From contig CM070583.1 in the NCBI GenBank assembly GCA_036346355.1, positions 4,774,001 through 4,838,000 on the forward strand: a DNA stretch of 64,000 nt. The letters run 5' to 3'. The number at the start of each line of letters is the position of its first letter. Position 1 is the stretch's first letter. The stretch is from Rhipidocladum racemiflorum (Eukaryota > Streptophyta > Magnoliopsida > Poales > Poaceae). A program made the position numbers and the translations under genes. A model generated the notes under the pieces. The model was not told the origin of the DNA, made no database searches, and was given only the letters and a program-made list of their open reading frames with translations. Positions 21,622 through 32,819 of the stretch are shown in pieces.

Positions 21622-23199
21622 TCAATCTTTAAGTTTAACCCTAGAAAAGCTAGTTAGTGAGGCCAATCTTTGGTTGACTAAGTTGCTAGACCTAGGGTAA
21701 ACCCAAAAGAATTACTTAGCACGAAAGAATCGATTTGAAAACCCTAATTAACCCTTTTGTCGGATTTATTCGCTTAAAGGTTATTTTTGTGGGTTTTGGA
21801 GTTTCCTTTGGAAACCCTAGCTCCAAAATTCAAGAAAATGATTCTAGAATATATTCGATGCTGCTAGAGTTTGATTCCCGCAAAGAGAATCAAGTTTGGA
21901 TTTGATTCGGGGCAAAAATTGAAATCTGGTAGAAATTAGGGTTTTGTGTGCAAAAGGTGGAAATTAGGTTAAACAAACCTGAAACTTGGTGAAACCCACG
22001 TGAATGGGTCCCTAGCGTTGCTAGGAACCTAGCCATGCCGTCGTTTCGAAGTTTTGACTTCATTTGCGCAAAAACCTAAATTCACAAACCTTAAATTCAC
22101 TGGAAGGCTGGCACTACCGACGTTATAAGCCCAGAATTGCTGCTCGAGCGGTAGTACCCTGAATACAATGCCGGTAGCTATTTTCCAGAGAGCACCCTTT
22201 GGCTTCCGGCACTACCGCACCTAGAGGTCAGTACTACCGGATAAGGCAGCACTACTAGGCATCTTATGCCGGTACTACCGTGCTCAGGGTTGGGTCTAGG
22301 TTTCTTTTTGTCTAGTTTTCCCTCGCTTTCTAAATTTGTTTTGTTTTTATATTTGTATCTCATTTGCCATGTTTGATTCGTTCTTATTTGTTCTCTTTGC
22401 CATTTCTTTTGCCGAGTGATCGTGTAGACATTGATGTGTCAGAACCCGCCGACAAGGATCCCGACTACGTCCCTGAGAACACGTTCGACGAAGAGCAAAC
22501 AAGCAAGCACCCCCTTTATCATATTGATCCTATAATTACAAAATCTATTTTGATTTATCAAATTACTATGCATGTGTGTATTTTCAATAAATTTGCTATG
22601 TTACGGGAAATTGGTAATTGTAACCATGATTAACGGTTTCCTTGATAATTTGGACAAGTGAACCTTGTTGAACCCTAGGTTAGGGTTAGACATTATGTTA
22701 AATGTCGAATGGAATATATATAAATAGTACTTGCATATGCTTAGTCCAAAGATAGAGAACGGAATGGTTTGATCGGTGGTACAAATCAATCAAAATCTCT
22801 TTGGATATAAACCGGGTTTTGGAATGGTGGTTTTGGTTGAAATGGTTATTTTGGTACAAATGGAAAGTAAAAGGAAAAGTGTGTTTTGGACTAGACGGAC
22901 GAGTGGAGGTCTCGTCTTAGTCACCCTAAGGACAGAACTTAATGTTATCAATTGAGTCGCAACGTGCAACCACATGTGATAGTTTGTGATAGCCTTAACC
23001 TAGTACAAAAGTTGGAGTTTAACCTTGCATTCTGGTAGGCTGAAGTAGTATGGACACTTTGGGTAAACGGTGTTGTTCTAGGTACTCCCTTGTCGAGGTG
23101 TTGGGGTCGGAGTATTCCAGTACAACGGTGTATGCCTTTCTATGGAGTAAAGGACACAATGGGGTGAAAATCATCGCCAGAATTATGTGTGAGTGAGAT

Positions 23200-23340
23200 C
23201 GGAAGAGCGTGATGGGGTGTGAACCATCGTGAGTACTGTGTGTACGGGTTGTACTTCCACCCGATCTGGGAGAGGGCGATAGTGTGTGAACCATCGCGAG
23301 TACTGTGTGTATGGGCTGTACTCCCACTCATAGCAAGGGA
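23200..23340. repeat. Imperfect ~75 bp tandem repeat
   Basis: Two copies of a block built around 'gtgtgaaccatcg.gagtac' and 'tgtgtgt..gggctgtact', at about 23216 and 23287. The same is found in unit 2 near 52265-52405. Confidence 0.75.
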
Positions 23341-24273
23341 CGCACATCACCAGAGCTGATGTAAGGTTAAACACTAGCAAGTGGAAAGGTTTCGTCACAG
23401 TCTAGCTAAACGAATATGATGAGTATCGCATGGTACAGTTGATATGATGGCTAGAATGTGTCATGTGGGTAAAGTATGCAATCTCTACAAAGGATAAATC
23501 TAATCGATTAGCCGTGCTCACGGTCAAGAGCAACTTGAAAAATATCGTCAAGTATAGACTTTTGGTTTTGGTTTTTCGAAAATGGTTTTGGGTTAATGGT
23601 CAGGTTTTGGGGAAAAATGGGTTGGTGGAATGAATGGTTTGGCGGGTTGGAAATGGTCTGGTGGTTCGATATGAGGAAATGTTATGTGAAGGGTTTGATT
23701 ATTGGTATGGCAAATGGATTGGAAATTGGAAATGGTGGATTGGCTCATCGGTATGGTAAATTGATGAGTTGACCTGATGGATGGTATATGGATTGTAGAT
23801 TATATGAATTACTTATTGCAAGTACTTTCTTTACCAATTGCTCTTGTAAATTTCGAAATGCTTTGAATCTATTATTCTATTGCAAATAAATCTGGCTTTA
23901 TGCAAATCAAAACTAGTGTAGCAACCTGTTTCATTGTCATAACCTACATTTTATTGTACTTGCATACACTAAAGTCTTGCGAGTACTTACTTGTACTCAC
24001 TGTTTACTCTAAATTGAAAATGTGAGTAGCAGAAGGCGTAGGAGAAGATGAAGGTGACCCTGATGATGAGTTCTACGAACCGGGTCCCGATGACGCGTTT
24101 GACAGCTAGCTGGATCTTCACACCAGTTAGTTGCCTTTGGGTTGCATGGCACCCCGCGGCCACCGCTGTATTTGTTGTTTAGTTCCGCTACTTTTGGATT
24201 TCTTTTAGTCGTATTTGGCCGGTTGGCCTAGATTGTAAAGTTTAAATTAGTTGTAATAGTTATATTCCTTCCT

Positions 24274-24417
24274 GAGAGGTGCTTCTATGCTTTTCCGTCC
24301 TAATACAAGTTGCACAAATCTTGAAGCAAACGAAGGGGTAAGTAATCCTCATCGTCCCTTCATTCAGGCTTTAATATTTGTACAACTTTAAAAAAGAAGA
24401 GCATAGAAGCACCTCTC
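24274..24417. mobile_element. 144 bp MITE with 17 bp perfect TIRs
   Basis: GAGAGGTGCTTCTATGC at the left and its exact reverse complement at the right, flanked on both sides by TTCCT (24269-24273, 24418-24422), a probable 5 bp target duplication. No ORF. The superfamily was not assigned, since 5 bp does not fit the common 2/3/8/9 bp classes. Identical in unit 2 (53339-53482). Confidence 0.85.
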
Positions 24418-24422
24418 TTCCT

Positions 24423-25597
24423 TTTAATATATGTTCTTTACAATTGTAGATGTGAAGTGATGCGTCTCATCTGAGAAAATATGTGATGCTAGGCCACTGA
24501 TCCAGGGAACTAGCACCGAACACATATCTGCGGGAAGCTCGGATTGGTATCAACCAGTTGGCACGTGAGCATATGAAATGTGTGAAGGGCCGACTGATTG
24601 ACCTCAATCCGGGTATTGTTTTGGATAAATTATTGGATGTCATACAGGTTATGTTATTTCCCAGTTCGCCGCAACAATAATGACTCGAACCACTGTTCTA
24701 AGGCCGGAGTCCCCATAGGAACCGAAGGGGCAGTGCGGATTTTGGAGCGACAACATCGGCGCGCATGTGCGAACGGAGTAGGCAGTGTAGCGACTAGCTA
24801 GTGGGTACATGGGGACGACAGCGCGGAGCGGGGAACAGTGGCACGATCGAACACAAAGCACGACGGGGAAGCGGCGCGACAGAGACGCAGCACTACGGCG
24901 ACGCGGATGAAAGATGGCGATGAAGCGGATGCTCATTGGCAGCAGCGGACGACGACGAGTGAGCTCGAAGGTCGACAATGGTGCTATGGCGTAGAAAAGA
25001 AATCCGCTGAAGGTTTTTGTGTGGCTATGGGTGGCGAACCTCGGGAATCGCGAGAGGAGAGGCGGCAATCTTTAAATAGGGGCGGACGCCGAGGCTCTCT
25101 GGACCGGATACGCGTGGTGGTTGCGCGATTTGCGGTGACCATTGCGGAGGCAGGCGGCGATGTGAGTTCATCTCGAAGACGACGACGGCGGTGGCTGACG
25201 GGTGGGACCGGGCGGTTAGCAGGTGCGGAGCGCGAGCGGGCCGATTGCGCGGCTGGCCGGAAGGCGAAGTGGGTCGGACTGAAATGGGCCAAGCGAGGCG
25301 GGAAGGAACGATGGGCCATGGGAAATACCGCCCACATGGAAAAATATGATTTATTTCATTTTTCTCTTTTTAGAAAATTCCAAAAATTGCGAAAAGGCCA
25401 AAATAAATAGCAAATAGATTAGGAAAAACTCCAGAAAATTCTCAAAAATATTTTAAAACTTTAAGAACCCAAATAAATTATTTTGAACATATTTCAACTT
25501 TTAGATGTTGATTTAATTGATTTAATAGCACTAAACGAAAATTTTAAGTTCAGCAAAATTTTTGAAAATAAAGAAAATGTAAAATAGCTCAATCTTT
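24423..25597. other. GC-rich then AT-rich DNA, probable LTR remnant
   Basis: 24700-25330 is GC-rich, with open frames on both strands that are broken by indels in the unit-2 copy (53488-54396), so they are not good genes. 25330-25597 is A/T-rich with many 'aaaattc' runs. Read on the minus strand this has the look of a Gypsy LTR start. No terminal motif pair was found. Confidence 0.4.
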
Positions 25598-25753
25598 GGA
25601 ATGTTACTCAGCCTGTTAGGCGGCCCGGCCCGAGAAGCCGAGTTTGGTAGTACTCGTTATTTCATTAAACCTAGAGCAAATATTCCCTAGAACTAGGTTA
25701 AAAGAAAAGGCTGAGCGGTGGCCAGCGGCGAGGGCGATTGGTCATTGCTATAG
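25598..25753 (+). promoter_or_regulatory. DUF6598 upstream region and leader (intact, empty Helitron site)
   Basis: Uninterrupted version of the region split at 5333/18578. The empty site is between 25682 (a) and 25683 (t). The region close to the ATG (ctgagcggtg..gagggcgattgg) is shared with all exon 1 copies. No TATA box could be placed with confidence. Confidence 0.6.
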
Positions 25754-28700
25754 ATGGAGATGGAGATGGAGATGCAGGAGGCGGCGGGGCGGAAGAGAGA
25801 CCGCAAGGGGGAAGGGGAAGTGGCGAGGAGGAAGAAGAGAGATTCCGATGCAGAGGGGCGGAAGCGGGCGGCGGAAGAAAAGGCGGCCTGGGAGAGGAGG
25901 ATGGCGGAGGCGATGGATCCCAAGAACTACTGCGAGGAGGACGATGACACATTGGCCCGCGACGCTCGTGTGTTCCGCGACGGCTGGAACTTCCTATGGG
26001 GCGGCTTCTACGGTTCCTTCGATGACACCAGTAAGTTTTTTTTTTGTACAGTAACGCTAATTAGGGTTTGCTGATGATTTATCCTTTTTTTTTTGTCCTT
26101 ATTTCGATTATTCATATAGTTGCTAGTTCCCTTCATGTTCCCCATCAAATAAGTGATTACGCTGTGTTTTTGGTTGATTGTTCTACTCTGATTTTGGTTA
26201 GATCATGTAGGATCAGAATTCTATTGACAAGAATAGGCACTAATCCTAAATGCATTTCATCTAATTTCCCTTTTAACTCAGTTGTAAATTGTAATCGCCT
26301 TGCTTACATTACATGCAGCACCTATTGGTCCCATGCGTTTCACGGATGGGCCTTTGCCACAGCACGCGTGCACCAACCCTGCTCTGCAGATCTTCTCCAT
26401 CAAAGTTGCAGGAATAAGACGGGGCTTACGGTGGCCGCTGGATGTTTTTGGTATGATAGCCGCACGTGACACAGTTGATCACAATCGCAATATTTTGTTC
26501 AACCGCACTAGGGATAACTGCCAAACCCTCACCAAAAAGGTTGGTGCATAGTATTTCTTACCATTCGTTATCTTATTTGTTTTTTTCTTGTTGTGCTACC
26601 TAATGCAATTTTTCTACCAGTTCTTCTGTTTACCGACGTGGCCTTGTTATTATTAGCAAATTCACACCATTTTTATAAAATTTACTACATGTGGTTTCAG
26701 CTGGCTGCATATGAGCTCACATTTACCACCCACTATCTAAATCTCAGGTGGTAAAATATGCTTGGTGTGCTAAATTTTCAAAGTACAGATGGCAAAAAAA
26801 CAACTTTTAATGCCCAAGTGGGGATCTGTAAAAACAAAAGGTATAGGCAGTACTGATGCAATTTTTCTCTAATGTAGCCAGTGACTGCAAATTAAGACTT
26901 GTAGCAAAAAATAGCCTGTTCCTAACCAAAACAGTATATGACTGAATTAGAACAATTTAAAACAGAAAAGGAAGGGAAATCATTCTCTTTTTTTTTTGGG
27001 GGGGGGTGGGGGGTGGGATGTGAGGTTGGCATGGGCGGTAATAAAGATGAAAAATACATATTCTTCGAGCCAAGGCTCTGTTAATGTTGTTGGCATCAAG
27101 TCACTCCAGCTATAGTACTAATTCATTTTGATGCTAGCATATAGGCTTGCAAAACTCTGTCGTACAAATGGCATGCATATAATAGGTGCTTTTAGACAAA
27201 ACTGTGACTATCCTGCTCGCAACTAGGATTGAGCATGATAAGAAAAGGCTAGCAGTAGCTATTGCCTGTTAGTCATGGAAATATGTCAAACAACGAATCA
27301 AAAGCATATTAAAGTTAGAGAAGTTCAATACCAAAAGAACATGATGCATATGTTTGGTTTATGAAAATTCAATGAACACTTCTAAGTTTTCAATGGTTAT
27401 GTTAGCACATAATGCCCGGTTTTGCTGCTATGCATGTATCAGCGCAGAAATGACATGCCACATAAGCATGTAAGGCAGTTGATCTTATTTCCTATGTTGA
27501 AAATTGGTGCCTCCATTATCTGGGTTTAAGCCAACTTAGTTTGAATTTGAGCATAACCTCAATGCTTTTCAGGTGTCAACTTATTTGTTGTTTACTCTTT
27601 CGGTAGCGTACCACGAAAAGAGTGATGAAGTGCTGAGGTAGTGGCTCATATATGCACCAAGCACCTGTCATAGGTGGACCTCTCGAGTCCATTGTGTCCC
27701 TCAAATCTGTTTTGAGACTGTACTGTTCTAATTTTGTGTACATGATAGATTGTGTCATTTTTTTTTCCTGAAAGTTGGCTTCAAAATTTCTTATGATGGT
27801 TTGCAAGGCATTGGCAAACAGATGTTTTAAATACGACACACTTTAATGTGTTTTTGAGTATATGCACACCTCAACATATGTTTTTTTTTTCTGGTACTAA
27901 TGCATTAAGTTAATATTTTCCTCCCATCATTTGTTTTGATGCACCTCACATCATTTATGCTATGTACATTGCATTCAATTTATGGTTTTGTAATGTATTG
28001 TTTTGATTGTGCTGCTTAATCTCAATGTTTACTAATAAAACTATAATATTGTGAAAGTAGTTTTAACGACAAATCTAGTGAAATAATTTTCATATAGACA
28101 ATCTAGATAGTTTTAAACCTACTGGAGGTCAAACTTTAGAAAGTTTGATGGCATAGATTCTAAGTCTTCATGTCAAAATGAACGGAGGTAGTACCTTTCC
28201 TGCGTTTGCTACTGCATGAACTTCTGATTTGAGTAATGTATTGTGGGTTTTGCTAATGCACAGTTGCCTGAAAATTGCTTAAGTTTCAGTCGATTTTCTC
28301 AAATTTGGCTGGCTTGTGGAGATGCATGCTTGAGGTTACTATCATTTTCCCTGACCAGCGACGGCGGTGAACCGTAGGCTGTGAGTTAGGGTACCGGTGC
28401 CCTTGGGCTTAGATGGAGGCAAGGGTAGCGCCATACCGGCTGTGGGTGGCGGTACGTCGAGGCGGCAGCAGCGGCGCCGAATGTGGGCGAGGAAGAGGGC
28501 AGTGCGCGGTGAAGGTTGGCGGGGGTGACAAGATCGAAGTGGTTAGGAGGTGGTGGGAGGCAGTGGCGGGGCATCTCGCCGGAGATGATGAAGACGTAGC
28601 AGCGGCGGTGGCTGTGGAGGTGAGGCGGAGGAGGAGGATGGCGGGGCTCGCCGGCGCCCGTGGCGTTGCCGGAGAGACGGCGGGAGGCGCCGGCGCGGGG

Positions 28701-29618
28701 TTGGGGTGGTGCGTATCGAGTGAGGGTGAGAGGTGGGGTGAGTTAAGGACCAGGTTACTTTGCATGAATCTTGGAGCAATCTAAGCCATTGGAAAGTGAT
28801 TGATTCTATTGCGAAATTTCAGTCACATGTGCAATGGATAGCCCCATATATTATAGTTAAGTTCCATTTGGTGCTGGTGATGTCCAAATTCCTTTTTCTT
28901 ACATAAATTATATTTTATTCAGTCTTATTAGGAATGAATGAATGAGGCAATATTATTTAGTTAATGGTGTTTCATGCAGGATTCAGATTTAGTACTGACA
29001 GGTCCTACCCGTGCTGTTATGGTGATGAGTCCTGTGTACTTCGAGGTTGTGCTGAAAGTGAAGGGCAGTATGGAATCCGAGGATAAAGATTTGAGCTTTC
29101 TAGCTGTGCGGTATGACTATTCTCCTTTTGATGGTTCGTGCCTGATTAATAGAGAATACACCAGCAAGCTTAGCACGTTGGAGTTGACATTCGGCCAACT
29201 TCTTTCCTCTGTGGAGGCCACAATCAATGTGCAAGTTATTGATGGGTCATGGCCAGACAATTTTCATGGTCAATTTACTGTCCGTACCGCCAGTATAAAT
29301 CACAAGAAAGTCTTGTTACTTGATTCTGGAGATGAGAAAGTGCCTGCTACTGCAGATGGCATGATCAAGCTCTCACGGTGTGTTGCTTCTGTTGAACTTG
29401 AGGGAGAGCTGGAAGTTTTTGTTGAGGCACGGGGAGGTGATAATAAGATGGTTGTTAAGAAAGCTAGTAAGGTTTTCATACCTAAGACAGCAGGTCGAAG
29501 CTATGGCATATTGAAAGTTGGGTTCTGTAAGATGAAAGTCACTGTCGCTTGGTCACTTCTTTCGTATATTACTGGTGACTATGCACCTGGCAACTCTGGC
29601 GAGGCTGGTCCTACCTAG
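25754..29618 (+). CDS. DUF6598-domain protein gene, intact (gene 1, three exons)
   Basis: Exons 25754-26030, 26319-26539 and 28980-29618 join in frame (splice phases 1 and 0, all GT-AG) to give 378 codons plus stop. The ATG begins a MEMEMEMQ repeat. Residues ~8-52 are Lys/Arg/Glu-rich and probably helical. The grass DUF6598 hallmarks follow: WNFLWGGFYGSFDDT (end of exon 1), PMRFTDGP, LQIFSIKVAGI, WPLDVFGM and NRNILFNRTRDNCQT (exon 2), then GPTRAVMVMSPVYFEVVLKVKG region motifs and DKDLSFLAV (exon 3). The rest is beta-rich. No signal peptide or membrane segment. Function unknown. The gene lies tail-to-tail with a RIP remnant. It differs from gene 2 at only a few residues (AARDTV against ARRDTI in exon 2), at CAG-like sites. 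Confidence 0.87.
26031..26318 (+). other. Intron 1 of DUF6598 gene 1
   Basis: GTAAGT donor, TGCAG acceptor, 288 bp, T-rich. Confidence 0.88.
26540..28979 (+). other. Intron 2 of DUF6598 gene 1 (2.44 kb, composite)
   Basis: GTTGGT donor and TGCAG acceptor. It contains a T-run/G-run at ~26990-27018, a Stowaway-type end (CGGAGGTAGTA, ~28183-28193) with no matching left end, and a GC-rich island at ~28360-28740. The island is open for 123 codons on + (28413-28784) and 118 on -; unit 2 has a 9 bp in-frame insertion there. The island looks like a captured gene fragment; no domain was recognised. Confidence 0.8.
28100..28195. mobile_element. Stowaway-like MITE end
   Basis: Ends in CGGAGGTAGTAC, close to the Stowaway consensus terminus, preceded by the typical 'gtcaaactttagaaagtttga' hairpin-like stretch. 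No left CTCCCTCC end was found, so it is truncated or decayed. Confidence 0.5.
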
Positions 29619-30247
29619 GTGCTCATCTGAGCTGTATACCTTAGCCGTCATCGGAACAATTTGCCTTGCTTTCTGGATGTATTGATGATGTAATTACGTT
29701 TCGCACTGGTGTTAACTGGATGTTAATGAAGCTTTCAAACTTATTGTAGCTGTTGCTTCTGAAGGGCCTATGGTAGTTAACTTTGTTTGAGGTGGTATTT
29801 TGTATTATCAAATGATGAGATCGGGATATGTTTGTGGTATCGCTATATGTATCGATAAAGATAGTTTTGCAGACTTAAATGAGCTCTCTTGCAGTATGTT
29901 TTATCTACTAGCACGAGTGTTCTGCCAGAGTTTGTTTTGTGGAGTGGACGGTAAATCTAGTCATCCGAACCTAAATTTTATCATGTTTAGAACTTATTAA
30001 TTTGCCATTGAAGTCACGCTAGTAACATTTATGAACCTAAGCACGCCCTGAAATTATATATATCCAATCAATGTTTACCACAAAGGAGTACCATAATGCC
30101 TTCTTTCACACTTGTCTTCCTATTCAGAATTTGCAGGAATTTACTGTGTCATAGTCTAGCTATTACTACTCTTATCTAAATTACTCTGATGATCGTGACA
30201 TAATGAGCAGGACAAAAACAGGTCCACAAAAAAGCGATTCTCACCGC
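29619..30247. other. Convergent spacer between DUF6598 gene 1 and RIP remnant B
   Basis: Same spacer as 293-943, nearly identical; no gene. Confidence 0.6.
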
Positions 30248-30788
30248 CTGATCATCAATCGATGAATCCGGTTCTGCAATTTGAATTATGGCTTGCCTCT
30301 GTTGTTGTCGCTGCCGGCCTTGTCTCCCAGGAAAGATCAACAACTCGGTATCAAGGAGGATCAGTGTAATATCCCTCGTCAGGTCGTCCAACCCATGTAT
30401 CTCATACGGTGCAGCAAAACCATTCAACTGAACTTGGTTTATATTTCGGTCCCTATGCCCCTGCGGCAGCGCCATCTTTCGCCTCATGTCTAAAAGGAAC
30501 CGTGAGAAGACTTGTCAGGAAGCCATTCTCCTCCACATCCACTCTGGCAGTTCGGTTGCCGGTCCGTCATCTCCCAACCTTCTTGTGATCTCGTTTAGCA
30601 CAGACAGAAAACGAATGGCCTCACAAAATATCACCACCGTGCGAAGCAATGCCCTTCGTAATTGAGCAAGGACACCATCGTGGACGATGGTCCCGATACT
30701 GCAGCTGGAGGTGGACGATAGTCTTGGTAGAAGGCCAAAGTGAAGAAGATGTCCCGCATGATTCTCGCCACCTCCTATCCTGGGCCGA
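30176..30788 (-). pseudogene. RIP exon 2 remnant B, broken several times
   Basis: Homologous to 944-1484, with extra damage: a TGA stop where the conserved Trp codon is expected (30515-30517), an inserted base in 'cccgcatgattc' near 30756, length changes near 30680-30710, and a missing base near 30270 that removes the normal stop and lets the frame run on to 30176. The acceptor at 30788/30789 is kept. The upstream exon is absent, with homology to the full copy ending at 30829. Convergent with DUF6598 gene 1, whose stop is ~630 bp away. Confidence 0.75.
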
Positions 30789-31279
30789 CTGCATAATTAA
30801 CTAATTAGAGTCAAGATTGTTTAATTGATTTTTACTATAAATTCATATGGAGTTTAGTGGCGAGAATTATATCATTATGTGGATGTCGTTGTTAGCAAGC
30901 TAATGATGAAAATCGATCATAAATCTGAGCTACCAATAAAAATATATAGCAAAATAAAAAGTGACAAAATTCATATACAAACTACCGGAACATATTTTTC
31001 TAGTCGGTTGGATTTTCGTGGGTGGGTTGATCAGTTTTACTAGTTGGCATATTTTTTTTAATATACACATGAACTATTTTTACTATAAAATACGATACAG
31101 ATTCATGTCGAACATGTAACGCATTTCCTGATTTATTACTGCTAAACTTGTACTGATGATTAAAAGGTAACCAACGATGCATTAATAGCGACGCGTGTTC
31201 ATCTGGGTATGATGGGGCGTGATAGTTTCGGCCAGCATGTAGAATAGTCTAATATGTGTGCAAGCGCAGATTAACACTA
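30789..31279. other. Intron remnant and AT-rich DNA, no gene
   Basis: Same as 1485-1974. Confidence 0.5.
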
Positions 31280-31283
31280 TCGT

Positions 31284-31284
31284 G

Positions 31285-31337
<53 letters not shown>
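31284..31337. repeat. Compound microsatellite (TC)n(TA)n
   Basis: Shorter version of the 1978-2042 tract. Confidence 0.95.
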
Positions 31338-31340
<3 letters not shown>

Positions 31341-31624
31341 CTAGCCTTATAAGGCCTAGAATTGAAGCCCAACCGTGGTGCCACCTCACCCTCGCAATTT
31401 TTTCAAAAAATCCCCTCGGCTTTCTCCAAATTACAAATAGGTCCCTACGCGATTTTATGTGAGGAAAATATTTTTCCCAGTTCGCGTTTAGGTCCCCTGG
31501 TTTTGTCGTTTGCATAGAGGACCTCCCGTTAAATCTGAATCGCGAGCGAGCCATTTCCTAATTTTTAAAATAGCGAATGTGTCCAAAATTATAACAAATA
31601 GGTCCTCGCTTTACGTTCGGGTCC

Positions 31625-32185
31625 TTTCTCCGCTTTGTCCCAAAAAATGTTTTCGGGTCCGTTTTTCTCCAGAGCATGCGAAAAATATTTTCGTAGCCGT
31701 TTTCAAAAAATATGAAAAACCGTTTCCTTTCTCCGTTTTGCCCAGAAAAATGTTTTCGTGATCCGTTTTACCTCCGGAGCACGGGGGAAATGTTTTCGGT
31801 GGCTATTTCCCCCCAAAAAAATAGGAGATCGTTTCCTTTCTCCGTTTTGCCCGGAAAAAAATTCCGTGATACGTTTTTTCTCCGGAGCATGGGAAAAATA
31901 TTTTCGTTCGCCGTTTTTCCAAAAAAAAAAAATGGAAAGCCGTTCCCTTTCTCCGTTTTGCCCGGAAAAAATGTTTTCATGATCCGTTTTTCCTCCGGAG
32001 CATAGGGAAAATATTTTCGGTGGCTATTTCCCCCCAAAAAAATGAGAGACCGTTTTCTTTCTCCATTTTTCCTGAAAAAAATATTTTCGTGATCCATTTT
32101 TTCTCCAGACCATGGAAAAAATGTTTTCATTGGCCGTTTCTCCAAAAAAAATGGAAATTCGTTTTTCGTCCGTCGTTTCTCCGTT
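31625..32185. repeat. Minisatellite, ~103-118 bp unit
   Basis: Six unit starts at 31625, 31728, 31837, 31948, 32058 and 32176 (spacings 103, 109, 111, 110 and 118). Confidence 0.88.
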
Positions 32186-32379
32186 TCCCCCCTTTTTTTC
32201 TCATTTTTCCCGGGAAAATAAGCGCATAGGATGTTAAACTCGGCATCTAAAATTCCTTTTGCGGCTCGATTTCTAATATTTTTTTAAGACATGTATTATT
32301 GCCCGTTGACTGCATAGGTCCCCTTTGTTACTTTACGGAAAGAGACTCCCGTTAAATACAAATCGCAAACGAGCCCATT

Positions 32380-32780
32380 TCTAATTTTTAAGGATAGTGC
32401 TCAGGTCCAAAAATATAACAAATAGGTCCCCGCTCCTTACGTCCAGGTCCTTTCTCCGTCTTCCCCGGAAAAAATATTTTCGTGAACAGAAATACGTGTA
32501 CATCTCTATCTCTAGACTTTTTTTTTCCAACTCGATCTCTAATATTTTAAGAAACATGTATTTTTCGTTCATGTGCGCGGCGCAAATGAGCCATTTTCTA
32601 ATTTTTAAGGATAGCGCTCAGGTCTAAAAATATAACAAATAGGTCCCCGTTCCTTACGTCCAGGTCCTTTCTCCGTTTTTCCCGAATTTTTTTTTTCGTG
32701 AACAGAAATACGTGTACATCTCTATCTCTAGACTTTTTTCCCAACTCGATCTCTAATATTTTTTGAAACATGTATTTTTT
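32380..32780. repeat. ~210 bp tandem duplication inside the Helitron-like element
   Basis: Two copies of a block running from 'tttctaatttttaaggatag' through 'acgtgtacatctctatctct' to 'aaacatgtattttt', starting near 32378 and 32588. Also present at 61687-62080. Confidence 0.8.
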
Positions 32781-32819
32781 CGTTCACGCGCGCGGCGTGC
32801 GCCGCGCTTACTGCCCTAG

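Larger units (their letters stand above)
21359..24268. other. LTR-element-like non-coding DNA
   Basis: No complete gene. It holds a (CT)n run at 21593-21621 and a cluster of CACTACCG/CGGTAGTAC motifs at ~22117-22310. A short open frame near 22430-22520 (DVSEPADKDPDYVPEN) may be a relic of a retroelement protein. A local tandem repeat lies at ~23200-23340. The texture resembles the 3' part of a non-autonomous Gypsy-type element, but no LTR pair was found. Confidence 0.4.
31280..32819. mobile_element. Chimeric Helitron-like element (A-type left, D-type right)
   Basis: The left part to 32314 matches 1975-3001 and 37627-38683 (microsatellite, minisatellite 31625-32185). The right part from 32319 matches 61626-62126, including the perfect hairpin GCGCGGCG/CGCCGCGC (32790-32807) and CTAG at 32816-32819 followed by T. 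The switch falls in TAGG (32315-32318), a 4-base match shared by both parents. This is direct evidence of recombination between related elements. Confidence 0.7.

Noticed and set aside
21550..21665. Several AAACCCTAG telomere-like motifs
   Set aside because: They are scattered single copies, not a tandem telomeric array.
23199..23213. AGATCGGAAGAGCGT matches the start of a common Illumina adapter
   Set aside because: It occurs in both units, and aligns with a homologous tandem-repeat unit (gatctgggagagggcg, ~70 bp on). It is therefore natural sequence and a chance match, not adapter contamination.
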